Source of the DNA: Streptococcus vicugnae | GTDB taxonomy: Bacteria; Bacillota; Bacilli; Lactobacillales; Streptococcaceae | Assembly (NCBI RefSeq): GCF_016461705.1 | Contig: NZ_JAEMHW010000002.1 | Coordinates: 248,001 to 312,000, forward strand | Direction: 5' to 3' | DNA length: 64,000 nt | Part shown: in pieces, positions 53,701 to 62,434 of the stretch | Layout of the letters: every line of letters begins with the position of its first letter | How positions within the stretch are numbered: the first letter of the stretch is position 1 | Program-made: the position numbers and the translations under genes | The notes under the pieces: generated by a model | Told to the model about the DNA's origin: nothing | Database searches by the model: none | What the model saw: only the letters and a program-made list of their open reading frames with translations

Positions 53701-55992
53701 AGAAACGATATTGCCTTTTTCAAGTTGCATACCACAAATTTCAATGACACCACCACCAGATTGACCGAATTGTAACGAGTGGTTATTTGTTGATTCGGTC
53801 GTAAACGTTAACGTGTAACGTTTCCACTCTGTATTCGTGATAGCTGTTTTAAGCTCTCTGTTCGTTGCGCTTGTCGTCCAGCAACGCATTAATAAAGTAA
53901 CTGAATCAGTGTCAGATTGTGACGAAACACGAGCCCAGCAAGAAACTGTGTACTGTTCACCAAAATCAACTGGTATCGTACGTTGACCTATATCTTTGTT
54001 ACCGCCGTTGGTATTACCAACAATACGGATAGCTTTAGTGATTTCTGGTCGTGGTGCGTCATCAACATCAAAGACTTCAACGGTACCATTACCGCCAGAT
54101 AAAGTTTGCCAAGTACCACGATTGTAACTGTCGGTATTGCCTAACGGAATCGTTGACGTGTTTCGCAGAATGTTCTTAGTACCAATTTGCAAGTTTTCAA
54201 ACTTCGCATTAAGTCCATTCAAACCAGTTTCTAAAGTAGCTGTTTTCTTGCTAGCAGTTTCAGCAGTCGTTTTAACTTGCGATAGCGTTGTTTTCGTACC
54301 TGCTAAATCATCCTCAACCGTTTTAGTTCTGGCAGTAACACTTGCAATATTTTTAGTATTACTATCTACTGTCTTGCTTAACTCGCTAACAGTCGTCTTC
54401 GTACCGTTAGCGGTTTCTTCAACACTACTTACACGTTTGGTTAATTCAGACTGTGCGCTTGCTTGTGCAGTCAACTGGCTAGCTTGACTGGTTAAATCCT
54501 GCTTAGCTTTGGTTAAATCACTTTGCAAATTCGTAGCTTTCGTGTCAACAGCGTTAACAGCACTTTGCAAGTCTGTTTTAGCTTTAGACAAGTCATTAGC
54601 TACTGCGGTGAGTTGTTGTTTGGCTTCACTCGCTGACGTTTTAGCGCTGTTAGCAGTATTAGTGACTGTGGTTAAATCAGTCTTGACTTTGGCTAAGTCA
54701 GATTTCAGGCTGTTAGCAGTCGTGTTCGCTTGTTCTGCGACTTCTGCAGTGGCTTGGTTGATTTCATCAGCATAGGCTTTTGCGTTTGATTCTGCCTGTG
54801 TTTTAGCTGTGTCAATCTGCGTTTCAATTTCCGCTTTTGAGGTGGCGAGTTCATTTCTAACACTGTTTTGATATTCAAGTGATTGTTGCAACATCTCGTT
54901 GCTGACTTTTTTAAATTCTTCATCAGCATATTTTAATTGTTGTTGCACTTCTGCTTGAATTCGTGTTGATTTTTGGTCGATTTTTTTAGTAACGAAACTG
55001 CCATAAGTATACTGTGCGTCATTTCCAGCTACGCTATCAGCACTAATCGTACTTGTTAACCCACCACTAAAACTAAATGATTGATAAAGCACTGGTACTT
55101 TAAAGACTTCGTTTTTGTTAGTCTTGATAGTCACCCACTGACCAACGTCTAACTTTAAATGGCCTTGATAACTCAAATCGTATGGATAATAAACAATGTC
55201 TTTCAAAGTATAATAGAGCGAGTTTAACGTATCTTGTGTTGCTAATGGGTTTTCAATTTCAAGTGACCTACCAGTCTGCAAGCCAACTGTCAAAACTTCA
55301 TCATCCTTAGTTTCGCAAGTGATACCCGCGATTTGATACTCAACTTCGCTTTTTTCAAGACCATGTAAAAAATAATTATCAGCAGTGATTGTAATACCAG
55401 ATTCAGTCAGTCCTCTTACTTCCAATTCACCATTACGATTAAAGAAACAAGAAAAGCCAAGCAATTGGCTTGCTTGACTAAGAACATCTCTATAAGTGAG
55501 CTTATCACCTGTCGGCTCGTCAACGTGTTGCTGAATAGCTGTTGTTCCAAAATTATCACTAGCAAGTGTAACACCAGTCTTAGTGGCGATTTCTAAAATA
55601 ACATCACGGATTTGCGCTGGGTATTTTAAATCGGTTTTAAAACTTTCATTGAGCTTAAACATTTCGTCCATAAGCTCAATTTCAGTAGTGTTGGCGTTTC
55701 GGTCAATCTTAATATCATCAATGTAATATTTCCCCATTTTGACCCATTCGACTTTACTGCCGACTAACAAACCAATTTCTGGATAAACAACATCTAGTTT
55801 TTTGAATGATTCGACAATGCTAGTAAACAATATCGAAGCCGTACCAGCATATGTTCCGCCAGGTGTAAAGTCATCACCAGTAATATAGCCATACTTGAAA
55901 TTAGCACTCTTGATATTTTCTGATGTGAAATCACCTACTCTAATAGCCAAAGTACGGTCATTTGATAGCATTGCTTCGTTAAAAGTTACCAT
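50779..55992 (-). CDS. Phage tail-tip/receptor-binding protein (Tal-like with carbohydrate-binding modules)
   Basis: This 1737-residue tail-tip fibre has, roughly in order, a Tal/gp18-like hub domain (1-340), a Thr/Ala-rich coiled-coil shaft (340-600), three jelly-roll carbohydrate-binding-like modules and a C-terminal head. The modules start at NILRNTST (about 602), ARNYIRNYG (about 947) and GRNYALKTG (about 1194). A run of short repeats of the form DKI.AG.I.A..I (about 1415-1550) suggests a triple beta-helix. The head region is 1550-1737. It should bind cell-wall polysaccharide of the host. AAAGG before the ATG supports the start. Confidence 0.85.
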   Translation of the reverse strand: MVTFNEAMLSNDRTLAIRVGDFTSENIKSANFKYGYITGDDFTPGGTYAGTASILFTSIVESFKKLDVVYPEIGLLVGSKVEWVKMGKYYIDDIKIDRNANTTEIELMDEMFKLNESFKTDLKYPAQIRDVILEIATKTGVTLASDNFGTTAIQQHVDEPTGDKLTYRDVLSQASQLLGFSCFFNRNGELEVRGLTESGITITADNYFLHGLEKSEVEYQIAGITCETKDDEVLTVGLQTGRSLEIENPLATQDTLNSLYYTLKDIVYYPYDLSYQGHLKLDVGQWVTIKTNKNEVFKVPVLYQSFSFSGGLTSTISADSVAGNDAQYTYGSFVTKKIDQKSTRIQAEVQQQLKYADEEFKKVSNEMLQQSLEYQNSVRNELATSKAEIETQIDTAKTQAESNAKAYADEINQATAEVAEQANTTANSLKSDLAKVKTDLTTVTNTANSAKTSASEAKQQLTAVANDLSKAKTDLQSAVNAVDTKATNLQSDLTKAKQDLTSQASQLTAQASAQSELTKRVSSVEETANGTKTTVSELSKTVDSNTKNIASVTARTKTVEDDLAGTKTTLSQVKTTAETASKKTATLETGLNGLNAKFENLQIGTKNILRNTSTIPLGNTDSYNRGTWQTLSGGNGTVEVFDVDDAPRPEITKAIRIVGNTNGGNKDIGQRTIPVDFGEQYTVSCWARVSSQSDTDSVTLLMRCWTTSATNRELKTAITNTEWKRYTLTFTTESTNNHSLQFGQSGGGVIEICGMQLEKGNIVSDYSENDWNLSQKVAEYKQTADQNYASLQSNLQTLDGTVKSNKATADQTAEGFKTRIESLETYKNGESTRANQYFESAKTETARQLTAERTAIAKDYVAKSTYTEDVTGIRNDLTATTATADTTKTNLANYQASNDKAVANLQSSLQTTNGNVSSLQTKVEAVPGQISSAVSAVEGKIPTSVGARNYIRNYGLTATGWTQNTSGWSFEIIKDNTAKSGQYLKATCTKAGGGGFYKNLFDFSDGRFFGKQMTWAMDVKMSKVRKIKVGPEWGNAAKAINVTTEWQRYSNTFTVATTSTYKQWIVYGNGVDFEVGDIVCIRDVQLEDGSIATSPVPAIEDTEADITKLNTTLTQTANGLEQLSTQVTSQGNTITSHTNSINSLTTGLSAKVSQTDFNTLSGRVTTAENNITAKANELSSKISSVEGQIPTTAGGRNYALKTGDSKSSTGGKLYDLSSAFDDIADNATLIIEFDWSVTAPTSTSKFRINRVITYSDGTANQWDNTILLNNTSSDLSTSSGSGHYSGTFKKIKYNGTAVSSRYLNLNQTTTSGTVTISNLSIRVGSLKSDWQPAPEDYDSKLASAQSEIKQTTDSIKASVSALDSSTVKSASLTINADGIVMKAGKSTTDVANAIGAYFAVNQNSINLFSDKINVKANMIVDGAITSAKIASKSINTAHLNGKIITADVISSNAITADAIKAGAVTTDKMTANSINGDRITAGTLDAAKIKAGSITASQIASGTITSDQIKANTITAANIATGAITTDKIAAGAINADKIAANAIDVSKLTGNTATFITNAINNSTNNTLTITNEYISISSKSSTSTYSPTIRISPSIIQFWGSKSSGTGATVQGMGNYTLIKKLAVGDTRGNYLDDSITIQKNLSTRFNGRQLDYSGNGLTLSNWRYLSDDSDNPDNDVSIAINEYNTSSEKYAYMAATTRRTSIPSRTYSIRFNSGGTIDLYVRNIYYYGVLEKKK

Positions 55993-55995
55993 AAA

Positions 55996-56346
55996 TTACC
56001 TTTCTATTAGATTGAATTTTAAACCACTCCACGGCTTAAATTTGTTAGTAAATGAATAAGCTGGCGCCGTTCTATCACCAACATAAAATGTCCGTGTTGA
56101 TTGTCCCGAAATAGGGTCTGGATAGCTCACACTAAAAAATACAGCCGATACTGCATTAAGTATCGCACTGCATTCTGACTGTGTTAACATTCCCCACTCG
56201 ATTTCTAGTTTGCGTTTAGTGGTTATTCTGTCTCTGACCATATCGCCGTTTGCGTTTCGACCAGTTTCGCCGTCAACGTCTTGTACACCAACTTGAAAAC
56301 TTTTAGGCGGTACTACTGAAACGCCATTTATAATTAAATTGCTCAT
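55996..56346 (-). CDS. Phage distal tail-type protein (DUF6711-like)
   Basis: This 116-residue protein sits where the distal tail protein (Dit) gene is expected, between tape measure and tail tip. It contains NGVSVVPPKSFQVGVQDVDGETGRNANGDM, which has few gaps from other short streptococcal phage tail proteins, and a beta-rich remainder. It lacks the large Dit galectin-like domain, so it may be a minimal hub ring. AGGAGG five bases upstream supports the start. Confidence 0.65.
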   Translation of the reverse strand: MSNLIINGVSVVPPKSFQVGVQDVDGETGRNANGDMVRDRITTKRKLEIEWGMLTQSECSAILNAVSAVFFSVSYPDPISGQSTRTFYVGDRTAPAYSFTNKFKPWSGLKFNLIER

Positions 56347-56354
56347 TGAACCTC

Positions 56355-59300
56355 CTAAATCTTAAGCAGTATTTGACCTGCTCGTTGTTGTTCTTTGTTG
56401 ATTTCCTTAATAGCAATTCTTCCAAATTCACTACCACCAATTTGAATAATGATGTCGCCGTCACCTGAAAAGCCTGACTGTTGATTGCCTGACCCCAGAG
56501 CGTTAACGACTGCTGTGCTGACGACACGTCCCATAGTTTGAAGAAAACCAGTATTTTCAAGTGGTACGACCGCTTCTTTACCTGCTTCACCAATCATAGC
56601 AAGTGTTGGACTGTCAACAATACCACCACGAGCAAGTTTAGGAATATAAACACGACCAATGCGCCCAAGACTAACACCAGGGATTTTATTAATAACACCA
56701 ATAACACCATTAATCATGCCTATGAACGAATTGACGACATTTTCAACCGTGCTAAAAGCTGCGTTCATTGCTGAGCGGAAAGCGCCAGAAACAGCCGAAC
56801 CAATAGCAGTCCCAATATTAGTAAATGAACTTCTGATAGTGTTATAAATTCCTCTAAAGAAATTAGCGACACCACTAAAAGCAGACGTTACATTTGACCA
56901 AGCACCCCTGAAGGTATTTCCGAACCATGAACCAATACTAGAAAAAGCATTAGTAACATCATGATAACGTGATTTAAACCAATTACCAATGCCAGTAAAG
57001 ACGTTTTGAACGTTAGAATAGGCAGTGTTAAAGTTTTGTCTAAACCAATTACCAACATTTGAAAATGCTTTAGTAACATCATTGTATCTATCAGTAAACC
57101 ACTTACCTATAGATTGGAAAATTTTAGTCAGTCCATCCCACGCTTCTTGGAATTTCTTAGTAAACCATTGACCAGCGCCAGTAAAGGCTTTTACAATGTC
57201 GTTCCAACGCTCGCCAAACCATTTGCCGATTGGAGTAAATATTTTGACAATACCGTCCCAGCCTGCTTGTACAACGGCTACAATTGTATTCCACGCTGCT
57301 TTGAAGAGTCCAATAAGGGCATTCCATAACATCATGACAAGAGATTCTAGAATGGTAGAGAAACCAGAGAAGATTTGCTTGATACCATCCCATGCCAACG
57401 ACCAATCACCAGTAAAGACACCTTTAAGAAAATCATTGATACCTTGAAGAATATCAATAACTCCACCAATAATATCAGCAATCTTACCCCAAACATCAAA
57501 GAAAACATCTGCCAAATATTGAATAGCAGGTGCTAATATTGGAACTATCCACTCTGCTAGCCAATTGAAGAACGGTTGTAAAACATTTTCCCAGATAACT
57601 TTTAAATCATCTATAATATCTCCGAAATAATCTAATGCTTTTTCAATCATTGGTTGAATGTGGTTAGACATTAAATCAGAGAAACCTTGTCCAATGTTGT
57701 CAAGCACTGGTTGGATATAAGTATTCCAGCTGTTTAAGAACGTTCCTACGATTTCTGACCAACCACTTGCCAAAGAATCAACAAATGGTTTGATATGTTC
57801 GTCATAGGTCGCATTGATAGCAGACATAGTATTTTTAACTAAATCTTTTAGCGAGGCAAAAGCTGGTTCAGCCGCTGAAAGTAGACCTGTTAAATTACGA
57901 GTAATCTTGTCTTGGTTTTCAGTCAAGATAGTATCAACAGCACCAAACATATCACGTAAAGACTTAGTGTATAACTCTGCTATGCCCATTCCTGCGTATG
58001 TAAACGCTGAAATAATATGGCTACCAATATCAGTAGCAGGCGTGCTTGTGATAGTGTCATAAAAGATTTGTCCAAGCGCTTGTGCAATGTTTCCGATGTG
58101 TGCTACTAAGTCACCAGATATTTCGAATTGTCTTATTAACCAACCTTTTATGTCAAATTTGGTTTCATTGAGGGATTTATTAAGGCTTTCAGCGATAAAT
58201 ACCGCAATTCCCATGATGACATTAGCTATAGCTCCTGTTATTTGCCCTAAAGCAAAAGCTAATTTTTCACCAAATTTCGCAGCTGCTGCTAATACTGTTC
58301 CGTCCTCAAAAATATCTTTCAGTGACTGCCAAATGCCTTTTAAAGCTTCCTTGAAACGTTCAAGACTATCAGACCTAAATGAAACATCAAAACCATCTTT
58401 GAACAAATCTTTTAATTTTGAAAGATAGTCTAAAAGAGGTTTTAACGTCTTGTCCCAACCATCAAAAATACTCTTAAAGTTATTGTCTAGGTCTTCAAGC
58501 GCCACTTCAGGCAGAATGTCACTTCCACCACTACCACCATCACCACCAGAACCTTTTTTAGATTTAGGTGTTGTTGTTTTAGGTGATGACGAATCATCAG
58601 AATCTTTGTTTGATGATAAACTGTTGATTTCGTCGAAAGATGCTAAACCTAACAGCTCTTTAACAGCTTTTTTAGCACTTTTAGCCGTATTATTTAAATT
58701 ATCAGCTACATCATCTGATGAATCAGCCGCATCATCTAAATCATCAGCAATATCACCGACTGCATTACCTGCGTCGTTAGCGTTATTGACCACGCCACCT
58801 AAACTATCAGCCATGGACTCAAGCGCACTATTTTTAACGGTCGCTTTCTTGTTAAACATTAAGCTAACAAACTCAGCCAATTTAGCCGTTGCATTTTTTA
58901 ACGCCATTGCTAAGGAGTTCAAAACTGGCATAACAGCATTAAGAATTGGTAATAACGCACTACCAAGATTAAACGCTGTATCTTTTAAAAGCGATTTAAA
59001 AAGACTAACACGACTATTTACAGAATTGGAAAGTGTATTACCATATTTCGCCGTTGCTTGTTCCAAAATCGCCATTAATCGGATTTGTTGTTGCGTGTTG
59101 TAGTCCAATTGTTGCCAAGACGAATCGCCAGCGTATTTTTTAAACGCTTCTGTTGATTCAATCATGGCAACGTTAACATTAATACCTAAATCTTCAATGG
59201 CTTCAGTATTACCAAGCAAACCAGAACGAATGCGTTCCATAACGTCTGTAATGCTTCGACCAGTCCCTTCAGCAATGACAGCTGACGTTTGAAGCATTTT

Positions 59301-59720
59301 ACCTGTATAGGCACTTAGCTTATCAGAATCCTTAATAAAACCAGCAAATAAGTTTCCGTAAATTGATGCGTATTGTGTCGCGTCAGATACAGACATATTC
59401 ATTGCGTTAGCATTGGTTTCAATCCATTTTAGGAATGCTTGCGAACTTTCGCCCATTTGGCGCTTGATTTGATTGACTGAAGCAACTACTTCTAACGCTG
59501 TTTGTGTTGAAGTAACACCAAGATCAAACATTTTTTTACCAAGATATGAAAATGCAGCAATCTTTCCAATTTTAGAAAATGCAGCTTTGATACTAGACGT
59601 ACTGTTTTGAACTTTGCTATCTGATGCCTTCACTTGATTTTCAAGTTCTTTCATCTTTTGCTTGAATGGTGAAATTTTCGCATCAATAACGACTTGAAGC
59701 TCTTCTAAAGTCATACTCAT
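56355..59720 (-). CDS. Phage tail tape measure protein
   Basis: This 1121-residue protein sets tail length and occupies the tail tube. It shows an N-terminal coiled coil, an alpha-helical core, Ala/Val-rich hydrophobic segments and a Ser/Gly linker. Near the C-terminus there are tryptophan-phenylalanine repeats (IGKWFTDRYNDVTKAF, VGNWFRQNF, IGNWFKSRYHDVTNAF). The Shine-Dalgarno AAAGGGGG places the start at the ATG at 59720. It directly follows the tail-chaperone frames, as usual. Confidence 0.93.
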   Translation of the reverse strand: MSMTLEELQVVIDAKISPFKQKMKELENQVKASDSKVQNSTSSIKAAFSKIGKIAAFSYLGKKMFDLGVTSTQTALEVVASVNQIKRQMGESSQAFLKWIETNANAMNMSVSDATQYASIYGNLFAGFIKDSDKLSAYTGKMLQTSAVIAEGTGRSITDVMERIRSGLLGNTEAIEDLGINVNVAMIESTEAFKKYAGDSSWQQLDYNTQQQIRLMAILEQATAKYGNTLSNSVNSRVSLFKSLLKDTAFNLGSALLPILNAVMPVLNSLAMALKNATAKLAEFVSLMFNKKATVKNSALESMADSLGGVVNNANDAGNAVGDIADDLDDAADSSDDVADNLNNTAKSAKKAVKELLGLASFDEINSLSSNKDSDDSSSPKTTTPKSKKGSGGDGGSGGSDILPEVALEDLDNNFKSIFDGWDKTLKPLLDYLSKLKDLFKDGFDVSFRSDSLERFKEALKGIWQSLKDIFEDGTVLAAAAKFGEKLAFALGQITGAIANVIMGIAVFIAESLNKSLNETKFDIKGWLIRQFEISGDLVAHIGNIAQALGQIFYDTITSTPATDIGSHIISAFTYAGMGIAELYTKSLRDMFGAVDTILTENQDKITRNLTGLLSAAEPAFASLKDLVKNTMSAINATYDEHIKPFVDSLASGWSEIVGTFLNSWNTYIQPVLDNIGQGFSDLMSNHIQPMIEKALDYFGDIIDDLKVIWENVLQPFFNWLAEWIVPILAPAIQYLADVFFDVWGKIADIIGGVIDILQGINDFLKGVFTGDWSLAWDGIKQIFSGFSTILESLVMMLWNALIGLFKAAWNTIVAVVQAGWDGIVKIFTPIGKWFGERWNDIVKAFTGAGQWFTKKFQEAWDGLTKIFQSIGKWFTDRYNDVTKAFSNVGNWFRQNFNTAYSNVQNVFTGIGNWFKSRYHDVTNAFSSIGSWFGNTFRGAWSNVTSAFSGVANFFRGIYNTIRSSFTNIGTAIGSAVSGAFRSAMNAAFSTVENVVNSFIGMINGVIGVINKIPGVSLGRIGRVYIPKLARGGIVDSPTLAMIGEAGKEAVVPLENTGFLQTMGRVVSTAVVNALGSGNQQSGFSGDGDIIIQIGGSEFGRIAIKEINKEQQRAGQILLKI

Positions 59721-59741
59721 ACTTGCGCCCCCTTTCCTCAA

Positions 59742-60191
59742 TTAATTTTTAAAACGTTCATTAAACTGTGTTGCAAACGCACGCATGCGTTCTTTGTGCA
59801 TTAATAAATCACGTTGTCTGCGTTCTTCCTCGATTTGTTCACGCTCTTTATCAAATAAATCTGGTGCATATTCCCAGACCTCTAACAGTTTAGATTCCGA
59901 AGATAGTAAGCAAGAAACGTGATTAGCAATCATTTGCGATAATTGATAGTTGTTTATAATCTGTTCTTTTCGTTTTTGTGTATAGACACGATTATAGCTA
60001 TTAATTAAATCAATGATTTCAGCAACTGTGTACTCCCAAAAATCAAAAGGACTGCCCTTGATGTCCAAAAACATAGGATACAGTCCATTGATATAATCCT
60101 TAGCAGAAATGATTTCAACAGACGTCGTTACTTCTACTTCACTGTAGTTAGTGTCGTTTGGTCGTCCGTTGTTTCTTTCTGACGTGGCATA
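59742..60191 (-). CDS. Tail assembly chaperone T domain, reached by -1 frameshift (gpGT)
   Basis: This frame is open from the slippery site at 60191 with no start codon and no ribosome binding site until an internal ATG at 60074, so it is read as a fusion to gpG. The 149 shift-frame residues run from YATSERNNGRPNDTN through SPFDFWEYTVAEIIDLINSY to an arginine-rich helical end. The gpGT fusion would be 255 residues. In lambda-like phages this longer form brings the tape measure and tail tube together; it is not in the virion. Confidence 0.8.
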   Translation of the reverse strand, partial: YATSERNNGRPNDTNYSEVEVTTSVEIISAKDYINGLYPMFLDIKGSPFDFWEYTVAEIIDLINSYNRVYTQKRKEQIINNYQLSQMIANHVSCLLSSESKLLEVWEYAPDLFDKEREQIEEERRQRDLLMHKERMRAFATQFNERFKN

Positions 60192-60508
60192 AAACCCGAA
60201 TTTTCAAAAAGTGGGATAATAACATCTGTCAATAAAGAAGTTTGGTCACCACCTGCGTCAACATAATCGTCATGCATGTCATAAACATCATCAAGTGTGA
60301 CACCGTGTTCAAATTTTTGCAACGCTCCGTGAATAACCACCAACATCACTTTAAGTGGTGGTAATGGGAAATCTTCATCTTGGCGTGGCATGAATACCTT
60401 AAGAAGATTGACACCAAGTTTTTCTTCGACTGCTACTGCTTGACGTGTTGTTAAACGTAATTTGTGTTCAACTTCGCCGATTTTCCAAATTGCGTATGGT
60501 AATGACAT
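60134..60508 (-). CDS. Tail assembly chaperone gpG
   Basis: This 124-residue protein begins MSLPYAIWKIGEVEHKL, has a helical central region (QAVAVEEKLGVNLL) and ends after the slippery site. GGAGG eight bases upstream supports the ATG. It follows the major tail protein and precedes the tape measure, the standard place of gpG. A GGGTTTT heptamer in phase 18 codons before its stop allows a -1 shift into the T frame. Confidence 0.85.
   Translation of the reverse strand: MSLPYAIWKIGEVEHKLRLTTRQAVAVEEKLGVNLLKVFMPRQDEDFPLPPLKVMLVVIHGALQKFEHGVTLDDVYDMHDDYVDAGGDQTSLLTDVIIPLFENSGFMPRQKETTDDQTTLTTVK
60191..60197 (-). promoter_or_regulatory. GGGTTTT slippery heptamer for -1 frameshift
   Basis: On the minus strand, TCG GGT TTT ATG reads G GGT TTT in the gpG frame, a textbook X XXY YYZ site. 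Slipping back one base continues TAT GCC ACG TCA into the T frame, which is open to 59742. Confidence 0.8.
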
Positions 60509-60512
60509 TTAA

Positions 60513-60929
60513 TTAACCTCCGATTGGGTCTGTAAATTCAAGTGCCGATTGCAACGCAATGCTTGCTGTAAACTCAATAACACCATTGACAGCACCGCTA
60601 CCGATTTTAACTGAAACTTGACCAGAGAAATTAACTTTAGTACCGTCTGGGTATTTGTGTTCAAAGTTGGCAACAGTTCCTGCTTCTTGCAATTTACGCA
60701 AGACACGGTACGAATCAGCTTCATTAGTATTTGAAAAGGCAAATTTGTATTCCAATTCACCCGCATCACCAATACCAAGTTCGTATTGTTTAACTGAATC
60801 TGCCAATGTAGTGTTATCTACTTTTTCTGGATCAACCCCAATTTCAGGAACTTCTTTTAGTCCTGTCAAATTCGTAAAACTAGTTTTACCAGAAGTTGAG
60901 TAACCTAGTGTAATTCCATTTGCTAACAT
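60513..60929 (-). CDS. Phage major tail protein
   Basis: This 138-residue protein forms the tail tube. It has a beta-rich sequence with GYSTSGKTSFTNLTGLKEVPEIG near the start, a D-Y-E-type loop (QYELGIGDAGELEYKFAFS) and a C-terminal strand FTASIALQSALEF. GGA-rich ribosome binding sequence precedes the ATG. Position between tail terminator and chaperone genes confirms the call. Confidence 0.88.
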   Translation of the reverse strand: MLANGITLGYSTSGKTSFTNLTGLKEVPEIGVDPEKVDNTTLADSVKQYELGIGDAGELEYKFAFSNTNEADSYRVLRKLQEAGTVANFEHKYPDGTKVNFSGQVSVKIGSGAVNGVIEFTASIALQSALEFTDPIGG

Positions 60930-60932
60930 AAA

Positions 60933-61301
60933 TTATCCTTCCATTCTTTGTTGATAAACAAGTTCAGAGTTAAGGTCAACGATACCTTCAAAACGCATTA
61001 ACTTGTGACGTAAATTGCTAGGGTCTGGCACATCTTGGCAAGTCGTACGTTTAAGTCCCAAACTTGCAAATATAGAGTTGATAGACGTAGCCATATCGCT
61101 TGTTGTATCGTTGTTAAAGATATCGACCTTATATCTGACATATGTTTTTTGTTCTTGGTTATCGTATTGTTCATAAGGCTTATTTTCCTCTTCCAAATAG
61201 ATAACCACTGGAAAATGTTCCCAATCATCTGGATAAGTGTCTGTGACATTATCCGTAAGCTTCTCAAGCTCTTTATAAATAAGCGGTTTAATATTAATCA
61301 T
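60933..61301 (-). CDS. Phage tail terminator/completion protein
   Basis: This 122-residue protein, with IIKPLIYKELEKL-like opening (actual INIKPLIYKELEKLTDNV) and DDWEHFPVVIYLEEENKPYEQ, matches the short minor tail/gpU-like proteins that cap the tail tube. Its start overlaps the preceding gene by four bases (ATGA). The order HK97 gp10-like, terminator, major tail is standard. Confidence 0.75.
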   Translation of the reverse strand: MINIKPLIYKELEKLTDNVTDTYPDDWEHFPVVIYLEEENKPYEQYDNQEQKTYVRYKVDIFNNDTTSDMATSINSIFASLGLKRTTCQDVPDPSNLRHKLMRFEGIVDLNSELVYQQRMEG

Positions 61302-61816
61302 TTGACAATTTCCTTTATCCTTTTGTTAACGTAAGTGCAAATATACTGTGAAACACGTTTCTCGTTATTTTTTAACGCAGGGTATAGATAAGGTTGTGCT
61401 GGCTGACCATACATCTTATAAAATTCACCTACTTTTTGGAAGTGATATGGTCCTACATCAATTTGACTTTCATGAACATACCACGGCGTCGAACGATAAG
61501 AGACACTGATTTCTGGTGAAATACCTGAATGGTTAGCTTGCCCAACTGGTCCTGTTCCAAGTTCAACGTATATACCGTATTCTTTCGTAACGTAAACAAC
61601 TGCTATCGCTTCACCAACGCTTTTAGCTTCAGCTTTTACTTGTATGCCTTCATTACGCAATTCACCAGAATTGACAGGGGCTCCTAGCTTAGCTTCACCT
61701 TGTACCATTTTTCCACCGCCATTGGCAGCCGTCAAAACAATATCTGTAGTCGTCCTGCTGTCAGACAGTCTGCGTAATTTTGCAATCAATTTATCAGCAT
61801 TAACGATTTCTGACAT
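61298..61816 (-). CDS. HK97 gp10-like tail-connector protein
   Basis: This 172-residue protein resembles the HK97 gp10/tail-component family. KMVQGEAKLGAPVNSGELRN is the characteristic motif, followed by YGIYVELGTGPVG and a C-terminal QPYLYPALKNNEKRV. It probably helps join head and tail. It overlaps both neighbours, showing a tightly packed late operon. Its own Shine-Dalgarno is weak, so translation is likely coupled. Confidence 0.85.
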   Translation of the reverse strand: MSEIVNADKLIAKLRRLSDSRTTTDIVLTAANGGGKMVQGEAKLGAPVNSGELRNEGIQVKAEAKSVGEAIAVVYVTKEYGIYVELGTGPVGQANHSGISPEISVSYRSTPWYVHESQIDVGPYHFQKVGEFYKMYGQPAQPYLYPALKNNEKRVSQYICTYVNKRIKEIVK

Positions 61817-62126
61817 CTTCTAATTCCAACACCTTGTGATTGCTGTAGGTTTTTATTGAAATGACTTTATGTGTTATGTTATCACTATTAATACATAGCC
61901 CGTCAAGCTCATTAATCGTTGTATTGCGTTCAACTAAAGCATTTAAAATATAACTTAGTCGTTGTCCATATACTTCTGCTTGCACATTGCCTGACGCTGG
62001 CCATATTTCTGCATAAATCGTAACACCTTCATCACTATAGCCAGTCCTTTTTAGACCCTCGTTAGTTTTAATCGTCTGATGTTTCTTCAGTAGATACGGT
62101 TTTAGTCTGTTCTTTTTCAAACGCAT
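61800..62126 (-). CDS. Phage head-tail stopper/joining protein
   Basis: This 108-residue protein in the head-closure position has YAEIWPASGNVQAEVYGQRL, which fits short head-tail joining proteins of siphoviruses. AGGTGG six bases upstream supports the start, which lies 59 bases inside the preceding connector gene. It ends inside the gp10-like gene. Assignment rests mainly on gene order. Confidence 0.7.
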   Translation of the reverse strand: MRLKKNRLKPYLLKKHQTIKTNEGLKRTGYSDEGVTIYAEIWPASGNVQAEVYGQRLSYILNALVERNTTINELDGLCINSDNITHKVISIKTYSNHKVLELEDVRNR

Positions 62127-62418
62127 ATCCGCCCACCTTTGCCAATCGGTATTGATTAATACTAGCTTTTAACGTCTCTGAAACACCGTCTTTGTAGCTG
62201 ACCGATACACCGCCTTCACTACGTGATGACTCACCTTCACTACCTTGTTTGTTGTACAGTTCCAGAGCCAACTCAAGCTGTAAGCCTTCCAAAACTGGAA
62301 TTAGTTTTGTTCGGTTCGTCATTGTCAAAATAATATTTTTAGCCCGCAAAAGTAAAGGCGAAAGTAATTTTGAATCACTTTCGCCAGTTAACGTTTGTAA
62401 AGTTTCAAGATTATCCAT
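62068..62418 (-). CDS. Phage head-tail connector (Gp6/Gp15-like)
   Basis: This 116-residue protein has the helical pattern of head-tail adaptor proteins of the Gp6/YqbG kind: LETLQTLTGESDSKLLSPLLLRAKN, LELALELYNKQGSEGESSRSEGG, then SVSYKDG. It would form the ring under the portal. It follows two very small capsid-region ORFs and overlaps the stopper gene by 59 bases. Confidence 0.8.
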   Translation of the reverse strand: MDNLETLQTLTGESDSKLLSPLLLRAKNIILTMTNRTKLIPVLEGLQLELALELYNKQGSEGESSRSEGGVSVSYKDGVSETLKASINQYRLAKVGGYAFEKEQTKTVSTEETSDD

Positions 62419-62434
62419 GAAACCTCCTTACTTG

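Noticed and set aside
51236-54775. Several plus-strand frames across the tail-tip gene
   Set aside because: They are hydrophobic antisense shadows of the Thr/Ala/Lys-rich repeats of the 1737-residue protein, without ribosome binding sites.
58450-59103. A 217-codon plus-strand frame antisense to the tape measure gene
   Set aside because: Low-complexity Ser/Leu-rich translation opposite a clear tape measure coding region.
59742-60074. Independent gene starting at the ATG at 60074
   Set aside because: No Shine-Dalgarno, and the frame is open upstream exactly to an in-phase slippery heptamer in gpG, so a frameshift fusion explains it better.
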